Assembly (NCBI GenBank): GCA_027946365.1
Contig: JAPEUQ010000014.1
Coordinates: 310,001 to 374,000 of the forward strand
Source: Kalmusia sp. IMI 367209
Taxonomy: Eukaryota > Ascomycota > Dothideomycetes > Pleosporales > Didymosphaeriaceae
DNA: 64,000 nucleotides
Direction: 5' to 3'
Shown here: positions 32,109 to 43,585 of the stretch, piece after piece
How the letters are laid out: each line of letters opens with the position of its first letter
How positions within the stretch are numbered: the first letter of the stretch is position 1
Notes under the pieces: model-generated
Told to the model about the DNA's origin: nothing
Database searches by the model: none
Seen by the model: the letters and a program-made list of their open reading frames with translations, nothing else
Made by a program: the position numbers and the translations under genes

Positions 32109-34227
32109 TCAACTTTGAGTCCATCCCCAAGACTCCTCGAGCTGCCGAATCGTAGTGGTTGGAGGAAAGCCATGCGATCGCTCGCAGACATACCACAGAT
32201 CACGAAGTCGCTCTTGATCTTCACGTTCATTGAAACGATCACCAACTGCGCTTCATTAGTGGATCAATAAGAATTTTACTATTCCTCAATCACTCACCGA
32301 GCGCGATTGCAAAGCAAGCAACGAATATGCAAGGGAAAACTTTCATATTTGAAAGTGCCACGCCACACAAGGTACGCACGTCTTCTTGGACCATTTTCTG
32401 TAGTTCACATTAGTTCAAAGTAGGGCATGAGTGAAGGAATCACGTACGTCGACAACAGCGCGTGATTGCTTATGCGATGGTCCCAATTGAGGGATCGTTG
32501 GGTCGTGAACAACGAGAAGCATGTGCGCAAGGGTATTGTATTGGTTCCCCATGACTGTCGCAAAATGAGTAACAAAGAGGGGTTTTAAGGGATCAATCGT
32601 ACCATGTGTCTTATCGTGAAATCGAATATCCGGGAAGTTTCTTCCGCTTCCGTCCCGATCCTGTCTCCAAAAGAATGGATCCTACAGTAGAATGAATAGT
32701 CAGCGAAGCTCAAACAGCTTTTTCATGCGTGCACCTGGTAGTCGGTTCTTACGTACAAAGCTGTCGGGCCTTTGCGTCCGCCATACTTTATTCTCATCCA
32801 TCAGCTGGCTATAGCGTAACACACTATGTCTGTCTTCACCGAATGCGAAGTTACAGACATCTCCAAGATGTGCGATCGTACGTGTAGCCCAGATCGAGTC
32901 ATCGGCTGGACCCATCGAGCGATCTGCGGGAAAGATGTGCAACTGGAAAGCGCGTTGTGTCATGAGAGATATCCAGAGTTCTTGACGGAAGGCAGCCCAG
33001 TAGATAGCTTGTCGAAAATTGGGTCCGGTCGTGCCGACATAAGACTGCTCCGCCGCACGTATGATGGCTTGGGTGCCGAAGAGGTGACCCTGGGGATCGG
33101 AGCCAATGATTGATACTATCACCGTTAGGCAAATTTGAAATTGAAGCCAGTATTCTCACTGTTCATCTCTTCCATCAAGCGCAAGATTATAGTCGCTGCG
33201 AGGAGAGGCTCGTCACGGATTGCTATGCTGTCGTTGAGTGCTGGTATCAGTGTCTCAAAACAGCGCTGGTAGTAAGCGTCGGCGACGTATGGATCGAAGT
33301 CGCTAGTTCGACTCAATTGTCGCGCAGATAAAGCTAAAATAGCATTCATCAACGTGCTATTAGTTTTCGCCCGTTGAACAACATGCACACCGAAATGACA
33401 TCTGCTGTCAATCATGTCGAACTGAGAGAAGTTAGTACGCGCGAGAAACATTTGGAGTGTCGTACGAATAAGGCAACATTCTCAATATAGTGTTGCAAAA
33501 GCATCGCCTCTTGTTCGTTTTCTAAAGGCCACAGTACACGTGCGCCCGGAGGGTGATGGTAGGCAAAATCATTAGATCCATCAAGGTCAGACACGTGCGG
33601 CGTGACTGGCAGGCTGTAGGAGGTAGGCGGTGGGGCACTATAAGACTGGACATGGACAGAAGGCTCTGAATTGAGCAGCGACAGCACGGTAAGGCCTTCC
33701 GTAGGACTAGTTACAGAGCTGGATGTATCATGAGCATTGGCGCCGGAGGCGGAGGAGTGTTGATCCGGCGAGTGGTTTGGAGGCGTCGATATGCTACTGA
33801 AAGCATCATCTGCCTCATTTGCATACTGAGAGCGGATCTCGTGAGACTCGTCAAGGAACTGGACTGTTTACTTTCAGCCTAGGCGAAACAAGGAGCTGGC
33901 GCCGCGTACTTCGAGGAGGAAGTGTCACCCAGGGCTGCGATTTGCTAAAGCTTTCTTGGATGGACGATCGGCGAAATCTTCTGCCAGTCTCATAGATGCA
34001 CTCCTTTTTCGCTTGATCGCAGCGACTGCACTTGGGTTGTCTTCCGTCGCCTGTCCCCGCGATTCAGCCATTGTTTGCGATGGTTCCCTCTGATGACATA
34101 CAGCGATAGTGACGTGAGCGACAGCGATTACTGGCACGGTTAATGAGTACAGATCGAGAATGGGAAGCTGAGCGAATACCATGGCATTGGGAGCAGCGCC
34201 TATAAGGGTCTCGACAGGCGATAGCAC
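32109..34227 (-). CDS. Fungal-specific transcription factor (PF11951-like), N-terminus unresolved
   Basis: At least seven minus-strand exons splice with standard GT..AG introns of 45-80 nt. They encode FLDESHEIRSQYANEADDAF, a Ser/Pro-rich linker, NEQEAMLLQHYIENVALFFD, SRCHFGVHVVQRAKTNSTLM, LSARQLSRTSDFDPYVADAY, AAFRQELWISLMTQRAFQL, LRYSQLMDENKVWRTQRPDS, MGNQYNTLAHMLLVVHDPTI, ALGDRFNEREDQERLRDLWY and the end TIRQLEESWGWTQS (stop 32109-32111). This is the regulatory domain common in zinc-cluster transcription factors. No C-x2-C-x6-C cluster is found upstream. The nearest upstream frame (33925-34227) has only a basic IKRKRS patch and ends before the body begins. Either the zinc cluster is missing or the 5' end is mis-sequenced. 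Position of the start is uncertain; the family is not. Confidence 0.75.
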
Positions 34228-34648
34228 GTCGTCGGAGTGAATTGCCCTCTTGTGAAGAGAGGCGACGGATGATGTGCGAACAGGTGCTGCGCTTGTGGTA
34301 GCGGGACGGCAATGACCCTGGCCTGGAATTTTCCTGTGGGAACGGCCATTGCGGCATGACCAACAGGAACGCCGCCGTTCGTCAGGCGAGGAGTTAGTTG
34401 GATGCTAGCCCATCAGCGGGCGGCCAAGGGCGCATCGTGGAGCAAATTCTGGTGGTTGGAGCGGGGTAAACCCCCACATCGTCGGCAAAGGGAAATCTTC
34501 GCCTAGCCAATCGTCATATCAATCTCTCCAGAAGGGGTATCTTTCCACCGAAAAGGATGCAGATATAAACGACCCCGAGGAGCAGAAGCACCGGTCTGAA
34601 TCCTGTTTCTTCATCTCGTTGCTGATATTTCGTGTGCATCGAATCATC
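34228..34648. promoter_or_regulatory. Divergent promoter region
   Basis: This 421-bp spacer lies between the 5' ends of the transcription factor gene (minus) and the dioxygenase gene (plus). It contains a TATAAA 80 bp before the dioxygenase ATG. Confidence 0.5.
34564..34569 (+). promoter_or_regulatory. TATA box for the phytanoyl-CoA dioxygenase-like gene
   Basis: TATAAA lies 80 bp before the ATG at 34649, which would give a leader of about 50 nt. This is a normal fungal arrangement. Confidence 0.5.
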
Positions 34649-35804
34649 ATGCCTCACGCCGAATCGCCAGAGCCAGAGGTTCCAAGCTTCAATGGCGAGA
34701 AGCTGTATGTGAACGATGGAATCCTCAGCCCTGAGCAAGTGGGTCCTTTGAGACAGTCTTCTCCAGATATGCCCGTCGAAGAGCTTCGGAGGCGCTATCG
34801 AGAGGATGGCTACGTGTTTCTAAAGGGCCTATTGCCCCGCGACGATGTACTAAAAGCGCGACAAGAGTATTTCGAGATGCTTGCCCCCAGCGGCGTATTG
34901 AAGCCTGGAACTGCAGCTGTAGAAGGTGTCTTCGATGATGGGAAAGATGCGTCAGATTACCCGGGCATTGGCGCTGGAGCCTCGCCGGGGAATGGCAAGC
35001 CCGGAGCCGAAACTGCAGAGAAATTTGTCGATCTCGCCTTGCAGGCACATTATGCAGATTGGTACAAGGAGAAGTTCTGCAAGCATCCGGTACTTAAGGA
35101 TGCGATTGCTCGCATCTCGGGATGGGGTGATGATACGCTAGCTGTGCGGAGGAGTTTGCTGAGAAACAATACCCCAGGAAACAAGGCGATCGGCGTGCAT
35201 TACGATCAGATTTTCTTAAGGTATGGAGAACCGACGAGCTTCACAGCGTGGGTGCCCATGGGCGATATTAGCTTGACTGGAGGAGGACTGATATACCTAG
35301 AGAACGGTAAGCTGCGTCAGGCAAGGATGGACCATTGCCTTTACTAATTGGCTCAGGTCACACGCTGGGCCAGGAGATTGAAGCAGACTTCACAAAAAAG
35401 GCGAAAGAGAGTGGTTTGACGGATGAAGAGGCCAAGTACGCGTTCAACCAAAACATGTTGTCTACTGGCTTGCTTGCAGACGGTCCCCGAGAGTATAGCG
35501 AGACCTTCGGACGAAGGTGGCTGGTAACATCTTACGAGGCAGGAGATGTTGTGCTCCACACTCCATTCACGGTGCGCATTGTGAATTCTGGTCACCAATG
35601 CATTATTGACAGGGTTGACAGATTCATGCTTCGACGTTGAACCATGACCCAAACAATGTCATCCGGGTTGGAACAGACTTACGATTTGTAGACAGTAGTA
35701 AACCCTGGGATAAGGTAAGCCCGGCCGTCATTCGTGCTGCATACCACAGTACTAAATAGTCTTAGCGATGGGACAAAGATTACGAATTTAATGACGGAGT
35801 GTGA
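34649..35804 (+). CDS. Phytanoyl-CoA dioxygenase-family (PhyH) oxygenase, 334 aa
   Basis: Four exons (34649-35306, 35357-35571, 35622-35714, 35766-35804) give an unbroken 334-residue protein. It is a non-haem Fe(II)/2-oxoglutarate oxygenase of the PhyH fold. The first iron ligands are in the H-x-D of AIGVHYDQIFLRYG. The downstream histidine is in STLNHDPNNVIRVGTDLRF, close to the arginine expected to bind 2-oxoglutarate. The N-terminal part (EELRRRYREDGYVFLKGLLP) is the family's usual entry block. The protein ends WDKDYEFNDGV. No peroxisomal targeting signal of the SKL type is present at the C-terminus, and there is no signal peptide. Substrate is unknown; fungal members often act on small molecules. 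A divergent transcription factor gene sits 421 bp upstream, though a regulatory link is only a guess. Confidence 0.92.
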
Positions 35805-37501
35805 TGAGTATAGCGCTTTCGTAGCTGTTGCGAATGAAGGCTGTGCCGAAGGGACAAACATATTGGGAATCCAGTATTATCGAAATGTCGACACTCGTTG
35901 ATGACTGATGAACACATGCGACTTGCCAAAGTGTGGACAGTGGAAGGGAGCACAGACCGAAGATTGAAACCGAACTCGCGTTACCAGCACCCAGTGCCAT
36001 AATCAATCCACGCATCTGTCGATGGTGACGATCCCGCGTTCGGTGCAACTTCCGAGTATTGATTCTTGTGTCCCTTGCTTCGTGTTCATTTCCATTTGGA
36101 ATCACTATAGTGCGCAATATCACTGCTATTGTCCTGTTCTATAACGGCGTACAGAGGTCGCGCCATTGTGCATTCATCTGAGTGGTGGCCAAGCTTTCAA
36201 CCTAATGTGTGAAACACTATAAGAATGAGGCGAAAGCTCTATACTTCTCCCTATACTTCCCTGTACAGATACAAGTTCAGATTCGTCAAAGCCTCGGCAT
36301 GCTAGCCAGTGCACACAGCAATGCGTGAGCTCTGCGTTAGAAGACGATCGAAAATCTGAGGCGATGCAGCACAAGCTATGATTTTATCGATACATACCGG
36401 GGTGGGATGTTATAGTAAGATATAACCTACTTAATAAAATACCTTTGATCCCTGATGCTGCTGCCGGGATGGGATTCGCATTAACGATGCCATAAGACTG
36501 AGATTGGCTCTGAAACAATGAGCAGTAAACATGAATATTTGGCACAGTGGGCGCTGAGTAATTGTCAATTTCTAACTGGTTTATCAATTCGCATGTTACT
36601 GCAGGCAATACTATACACATGCCAAGTTTTAAGAATTATTGTCCGCAAGATAGTTTGGGTTATCACTTCACCCATAGTGATCCACTACACAGAGTGCGCA
36701 GTTAATACCACGAAGCTAAGTGGTATTTTGTTTTATTCATGGTAGCTGCTACATTTTTAGAAATACAAGTCATTCACCATGTACCACAATAGTGGTCAGT
36801 GTCTAGTATTTAATGCCTTTGTAGAACAGCACCCAATGTTTACACGCCACAGCTTTCATTTCCTAGTGGATAGAGATGATATGTATGTATCGAAAGACTT
36901 ACTCAATGAAGCGCTCGAAGCCTCTATGGATTCTGACCCTGCATGGGTTTGAGACTCAAGCCGCAGAACAAAATGGTCCAGTGCTGTGCGATGAACGTGT
37001 TGGTAGTAACGTTTGACATGTGGCGACGCCCCTGCCTACGGCGGCCGAGACAGTGCTGAGAAATACGCACACAACAAAGTCCGCACTCCGCGTACTCTTC
37101 ACTTTCCCATCATTCGCGTCTCGCAAACGACCGGCCGGAGTATAACGGGCTTATTATCACTTTGCCGATGCGCCCAAGAACGTGCGGTACACGTAGAGCA
37201 GCTTTACAACCTCTCTTGGCGATCGTAACAAGCCCTGGCAGGCGACACGCGCGGACCCTGTCGACATTCCTAGACGTAAAATTCTCACTCACAATTACTC
37301 AAGGCTCTCTTCAAACACGCAATCGCTCAGGCAGCACGAAGTGAGTCAATTACATTTCGCCGTTCGCGCCGAAAGCCTGACGGCCTGACGGCCTGTCCTT
37401 CAAGCAGTACCTACTATCTCGCCGCCGGCGGCCATAGAAGGATACAAATCTTGGCCCGGTCCCGGAGCAGGTTTTGTGTGCTTTAAACGAAACCAATCGA
37501 G
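35805..37501. other. Intergenic region with small inverted repeats
   Basis: The 1.7-kb spacer is AT-rich from 36100 to 36900. It contains three short hairpin-forming inverted repeats (36662-36796, listed separately). A 75-codon plus-strand frame (36518-36745) overlaps two of them and is probably chance. The right end is the promoter of the AT-hook gene. Confidence 0.45.
36662..36796. repeat. Cluster of three short inverted repeats
   Basis: ATCACT/AGTGAT with an 8-nt loop (36662-36681), AATACCAC/GTGGTATT with an 8-nt loop (36704-36727) and ACCAC/GTGGT with a 4-nt loop (36783-36796) lie within 135 bp. The second and third share the ACCAC core. They may be remnants of a small inverted-repeat element or simply chance in AT-rich DNA. 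Confidence 0.4.
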
Positions 37502-39780
37502 ATGAATGCTAGCGCTGTTCATCACAAAGGCCCAGGCGCCCCGATGGGTGGTGACTCCAGCTTTGACTCTCTACATTTAACTCAGCCTCATAACATCCCA
37601 CGCCCTCCGCACCACCACTTCATCAACCACACTACGACAACTACACCATTTCTACCTGACCGCTCGGCGCCAACCATGGAACTCCCTATGCGTGTGGAAG
37701 GCATGATCGACTTGCAGACGTTGGGTAAAATCTACGAGGCGCTCTGTATGAGCGAGGTAAGTAATCTTTTGAATAGATTACATTGAGGACATGCTTTGAC
37801 TAGAATTGCAGGATCATGATGACGCCATCCTGGCCACTTGGGTCAAGGAGCATTACATACGTGATACAGAAGGTCGAATTGAAGGCGGCTGTGAAATTAG
37901 GAGTGCCGAAGGCTTCGAGAAGCTCTACAACGCATATAAGCGTGTGCGCGTCATTACTAACCGAGCCCAAGATAAGTGGCCATTCTTCGACAGGAGATGG
38001 AAGTCAATGAATGCGACGACCGTTCGATCGCTTGCTCAGGGAGAAATGGACATGACGCCTTCCCAAGGATATACTCCCGATACCGGCAATTTAGCGGCTG
38101 TTCCACCGCCAAGTGCTAGCACTGCGATACCTACAGGCGTTTCGAGTCAGGTGGAAACGGCTGTGCAACCTCGAGTCCAAGTACATTCCGCTACCCTTAA
38201 CCAGAACTCGTCGAAGCAGCCCATGGATGACTCTCGGATTGGTAAGTTCATTCCTAGTATTTGTGGCCATTTGATCTTGTGACCTTCTCATCAAGCTTTC
38301 ACCCACCACGGTGGATGGGCCAAGAATTGGATACAGCTCTCAAATTGGTGTCTAGCTTGTGTGATTATGGGTGATACCTCAGGCACAAGATACAATGGCA
38401 CAAGATCTGGACTTCGTCGTTTCGATGCGCTTAGCTCAGTGATTCACCCACGTTATACCAGTTCTATTTGCTGACGTAAATATTTCAGTAGATTTAACGC
38501 AGGACTATGTCCCCGCTGTGGGTATCTCAACCTCCGCATCTCAACCAACTGTCAGCAAAATGGTGGCTGACAATATATCTGCTGGCTCGACTCCTATTCC
38601 ATGTACGTATTACCCAGGAGATTCATTGTTGATTCCGAATGGTTACTCCCATCATACACACGGATTCTAATGAATGTCAACCTTACTTTCCTGATAATTT
38701 TCAACGGTAGGGCTTGCTGACACGTGTATAGTCGATGCCGACCGTCCACTCTTTGCTGCAGATGCAGAGCCGGAGCATACTAACCTGGACGACTTACCAT
38801 CGGTACGTATTGCTGAACCCAATGATAGATACACAAGTGGATTGTGTAAGAGAAATATCAGCATTATGGCATGATTCTTCGTATAGTCTGCCAGGGAAGC
38901 TTACGATTTTTAAAACACATGCTAATGGTGCACCTTTAGTCATCCGCACAGAAACGCAAGCACGTCGATCATAAGGATGATGGAACCTTCGCTCGCGGCC
39001 ACAACAACCTACGCAAGAAGCGCCGGGGAGGTAAGGGCGGACGACCGCGTAAGGACCGGTCGCTTGTAGAGCGCGCAATACCAGACGAAGATTTCAACGA
39101 CCACACGCCCTCAACGTTTGACGATATCCTCTCTCATCGTGACGGTGGAATAGAAGTGACGGATGCTCTCGCCGAGAAGGCAACACCGAAGAGCGATACT
39201 CTCGGGACCCGTATCACTCGTGGGACAACACGGCCCTCGAATGAAGGCCAGACATCTGGAAACCACAGCCAGAAGCCTCGCGCAGATAGCGACACCACTG
39301 CCGTCAATGAACAGGATCAGGTAAGTCATGATTCAAATCATATAGCTCATGGGACACTTGCTAACATAATTATCCTCTTAGACCGCTGGCTCCCAAAGCA
39401 AAGACGACGTTGACAACCTCGACAATGACAGCGTCGTTACAGACCCTACGGACACAGACCTACTCACTTTAGGCTTATCGCTCACCACCGAGCCTCTGCC
39501 GTCTACTTCCAGTAAGCCTGGGTCGACGAGCGGCCACGTGGAACAGACCCAGGAACAGGACACGGAGGATCTTGGATCGCAGAATGACGATTCGATTGAG
39601 TACTTTGCTCGCGTTCACACCAGCGGTGCAACTCTCGAAATCCCTCTCGAATCCTCCGCATTGGGCAATGACCGCGAGAAGCTTGAGAGCCGGCTCCTCG
39701 CCTACGTCGCTTGGAAGAAGGATGCGAAGGCGGAAGTCTCGTTCGAGACTTGGAGTAGCATCTTCATGCTTGGTCGTTGA
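37502..39780 (+). CDS. AT-hook nuclear protein, 549 aa
   Basis: Six exons (37502-37756, 37812-38241, 38489-38602, 38732-38802, 38940-39320, 39382-39780) join into an unbroken 549-residue frame. Exon 2 holds the only globular-looking part (DDAILATWVKEHYIRDTEGR ... FDRRWKSMNATTVRSLAQGE). Its spaced tryptophans recall a Myb/SANT-like helix bundle, but I would not assign it. Exon 5 contains NNLRKKRRGGKGGRPRKDRS, whose GRPRKDR core is an AT-hook for the DNA minor groove, embedded in a basic nuclear-localisation-like cluster. The remainder is disordered and acidic, ending with an ordered segment (LESRLLAYVAWKKDAKAEVS). Nuclear DNA-binding is likely; target and partners are unknown. Confidence 0.83.
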
Positions 39781-41639
39781 ACAGATTCTTGCTTCGGCAT
39801 GTAACGGCTACGGAAAAATGCTAGTTTAGGGGGAGAGGCATCATAAAATTGAGCCTGACACTTGGTCGCTTGGGGTGGTTTTCATACTCGGAAAATGTGT
39901 GTCCGCTGTTAGGTCTGAGCGTGGGCATCTTTCGGAATTCTCGCATTAGAGCGGATTGCATGGTTTAGGCGACTTGCATGGCGGGGTCCATATCGGAGGG
40001 TTTTCTATTCTTATTTCATTCTTGTTCCCTACTGTATTTGGCTCTGTGCCTGGCGTACAAGACTGTGGATGCTTCAAAGTATAGCTTCAGCCCCAGAGAT
40101 ACATGGGTAGTATTGCCCTTGAAAGACACATCACTTATATAGCTCAACCCTTTCGCCGTCTATTGTATGGCAGGTGCATGAGCCTGTGAAGTTTGAAGAA
40201 CAGAAATTGCTAATTGGTGTCAGGTCCTCAATATGCACGGATGGGGCACAGTCTGCTGGACAACCGGAGCGGGTAGTGCCCTTTTCCCCTTGGGCCTATT
40301 AGCGCGATGATCGGACCAAGCGGTTGGTACCGTACAAGGTTCGGGTCGATGACTGGCAGATGTGTGATGCGCGATGTGCGAGATGTCGGCATGACTGCAT
40401 GATAGGTCGGAGATCGGAATGTGCGGAGGTAGGCCGATGTCAGGAACACGAAGCACGAATTCAATTGCTTCGTGGTCGTGCAGAGTGCGTCTGAGATACT
40501 CATGACCCTGGCCAACGATGTCGGGGAGGAGTCATTCGAACAATGTCTAACGGCGTCGTGGTGATGCATCGTAAGAAGAGGTCAGCCCTCAGCCAGCCCC
40601 CGCCGTTGCACATGCCGTCTTGCCGCACCCCTCGCATACCACTCCGACATATGCGTCTTGTTTACGAAGCCCACACCCCACGGCGACCAGTCTCCTTGGG
40701 TTTGACAACTTGCAGATGCGCCATGGCCTCTTGCTTCTGCTATGGTCACACCACAGACTGTCCAGCATCTCGTATTGCGCGAAAGCCACTATCAATCAAA
40801 CTTCAATCTCTGGATCCACGTTTCCAAAGATGTTACGACCCTAGGATGACATGACGAGCGAAAACGTGAAGAGGGCACTTGACTCTTCCCATATTCTGTC
40901 GCTAGCAGTGTCAGTTGCAGCTTCGTGCCAACATGGCGGAGAGCGCTCGTGTCGGAAACAGATCACGCCCATGCACCGGGCCACTGGGTTGTCACACTGC
41001 TTATCACACTACGTCCGATCCGCGCGCCTCCGATGCCTCCGACAAGGACGACCACGTCGGCGACTACACCAACGTACAATTTAAGCATACGAAGCCACCT
41101 TCCGCAATACGCAAAGACAACGGAAGCGCATGCTGAATAGAGTGAGTCTCCAGGGCCGTTAAATCAACAACGGCTAGCAGCAACGTTAGCGGACGAATGC
41201 CGCGGGAGCGGGAGAAAAGGCCAGGAACCTAAAGTAGCATCCAATCGCCAGCCTTGTGAGCAGCATGCGTTGCAGCAACCCAGAGCCACCTTTGCCGCAA
41301 CCGAGCAACGCGCATCGCAACAGCCTGCTGGCCGTTGGCGGTCTGGACAGACGCCATGCAGTACGCTCGCCTTTTTTTACCCACATCGTGCTCCCTCGAT
41401 TATTCTAGGGACTGGACTGAGGAGTGAGGTGTTGTCGTTCCTGCGGCAAACTAATCTCCGTTGGTGAGGGATCCACACATGCATGCGGGATAGCGAAGCC
41501 TCGCATGGTAGATTAAGTTGCACCACGCCTCCCACGGCGCTGGGTCCGACGGTTTCCTCTTCTTTCTCCAGACATCCTTGGTCTTGTCGCTTTGCCCTGC
41601 GCTTGATCTCAACATCTGCGCGCGGTATATTGCATCAGG
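39781..41639. other. Intergenic region
   Basis: The 1.86-kb spacer holds the 3' flank of the AT-hook gene and the promoter of the carboxylesterase gene. Several 70-110 codon frames on both strands overlap each other and show no conserved blocks. I see no repeat or RNA gene. Confidence 0.4.
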
Positions 41640-43585
41640 ATGAGGGGCTTGGTTGCTGCGATTACGCTGTGCGCAGTATGGGGTGGAAACGCGTCGCCAC
41701 TGGCTGCCAGGGGGGCGCCGTCGGTGGATCTGGGCTATGCCATCTATGAGGGGACCCACGACAACAAAAGCAGTATCAACGTCTTCAAAGGGTACGGTTA
41801 CGTCTTGGACGGTATCATTGGCCTCAGATACTGATTCGGCGAACAGAATTCGGTACGCGGCCCCTCCGCTGGGAAACCTCAGGTTTGCGGCTCCCCAGAC
41901 ACCAGTCACAAACAGGACCGCACCTCAGTCAGCGACCACCGATGGACCTTATTGCCCACAGACAGGGGCGGGCAAATCGACGCCGGCTGAATATGGTTTC
42001 ACGTCTGCGCTAGGTGATGAGGATTGTTTATACTTGAACGTCTATGCTCCGTCGAATGCGACCGACCTTCCGGTGTTCTTCTGGATCCGTGAGTGCAATC
42101 TCCCTAAGATTTCAACAAAAGTTTGCCTAACATTGTTCAGATGGCGGTGGTTATGGTCTCTTCACTGCCCAGGGCCTCGATCCCACCGAGTTCATGACTA
42201 CCAACAACAATGGCTTCATTTCTGTGATCATCCAGTACCGTCTCGGCGCATTTGGATTCCTATCCAGCGAGGACGTCAAAGCCGATGGCGCACTCAATGC
42301 GGGTCTCCTTGATATGAACTTTGCGCTACAGTGGGTGCGAGAGCATATCAAGTCATTTGGCGGTGATCCTGCACGTGTCACGATTGCGGGTGAGAGCGCT
42401 GGTGGCGCCGCTGTCATGTATCAAGCCATGGCGTATGGTGGGGCAAAGAACATATCGCTTTTTAACAATGTACGTCCCCGACCGAGTTTTGCGGGTGCGA
42501 TTGAGAATTGCCGGGATCTCCTCCTAACATAAAACTAGATTATCGCTGAGAGCCCGTGGGTGCCAGCTCAGCATGATTATGATGGAGAAGTGCCTACAAA
42601 AGCCTATGCCAACTTTGCACAAGCCGCTGGCTGCTCCAACGCGACAGATACACTGCAATGCTTGCGTGATGCTGAGACTGACGTTTTGCAAAACGCCAGC
42701 GCGAAGGTGTCCGAAGCAAGTGCTTTCGGTAGCTTCGCCTTCCTCCCCGTCACCGACGGGACTTTCGTCCAGGAATTGCCTTCCTCCCAGCTTGTGTCCA
42801 AGTCGTTGAGTGGTCAACGCCTCCTCTCGGGAAATCTCGCAAACGATGGCATTCCCCTCAGCCCGCCCAACACCACAACACTCGAGGACTTCCGCGCCTA
42901 CGTCTCTTCTGCCTTCCCCAACTTCTCCGCGACTGACAAAGCTGCCCTAGAAGCCCTCTACTCCTATGAAGGGGATGATCAAGACACCGACCCCTCGGCA
43001 CCCGTCTACGACACAGACGGTACGTCTTCGATCACAGCCGTCAATCAATCCGCATTCGGTACAGGCCAACAACAACGCCTGTTCAACGTTTTTGCCGAGT
43101 CTACCTTTGACTGCCCCTCTTACTGGCTTGCTTCAGCCTTCACCCAAGCATGGAAATACCAGTTCAGCGCTCCGCCTTCGTACCACGGATTCGACTTGCA
43201 GGCTCTCTGGTCCGGCACGAAGGTTCCCGGCAAATCTTTCAAGCATGCATTCCGCAAGATCTGGGGCTCGTTCATCATCAATGACGACCCAACCATCAGC
43301 GTTGCGGACGCAGGCGCTGGAGATGCGAATGCGACCGTTCCAGCGGGTACGAACGGGGCCATGGACTGGCCGGCATGGAGCGACGAAGCGCCCGTGCTAT
43401 TGAATTTGAACACGACAGGGGGTAACGCTACATTCAGAAAGGTCACGGAGTATTTGAAGTACTATACATATGCAGATCCTGGGGTTGTGAATAAGTTTGA
43501 GGTCGCAGATGCGGAGGCTTGGGAGGGCGGAAGGGGGAAGAGGTGTAAATGGTGGTTGGAGAATGCAGAGAAGGTTCCGTACTAG
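41640..43585 (+). CDS. Secreted type-B carboxylesterase/lipase, 589 aa
   Basis: Four exons (41640-41791, 41847-42088, 42141-42469, 42539-43585) form an intact 589-residue protein. A signal peptide (MRGLVAAITLCAVWGGNASP) and many N-x-S/T sites indicate secretion. Type-B landmarks come in order: IRYAAPPLGNLRFAAP, the first disulphide region EDCLYLNVYAP, the oxyanion-hole HGGGYGLF, the nucleophile motif TIAGESAGGAAVMYQ, and the YHGFDLQALW histidine near the C-terminus. The intron after WI splits the oxyanion HGGG block. The enzyme should hydrolyse carboxylic esters outside the cell; substrate is unknown. All catalytic parts are present except that I cannot be certain which acidic residue completes the triad. 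Confidence 0.93.
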
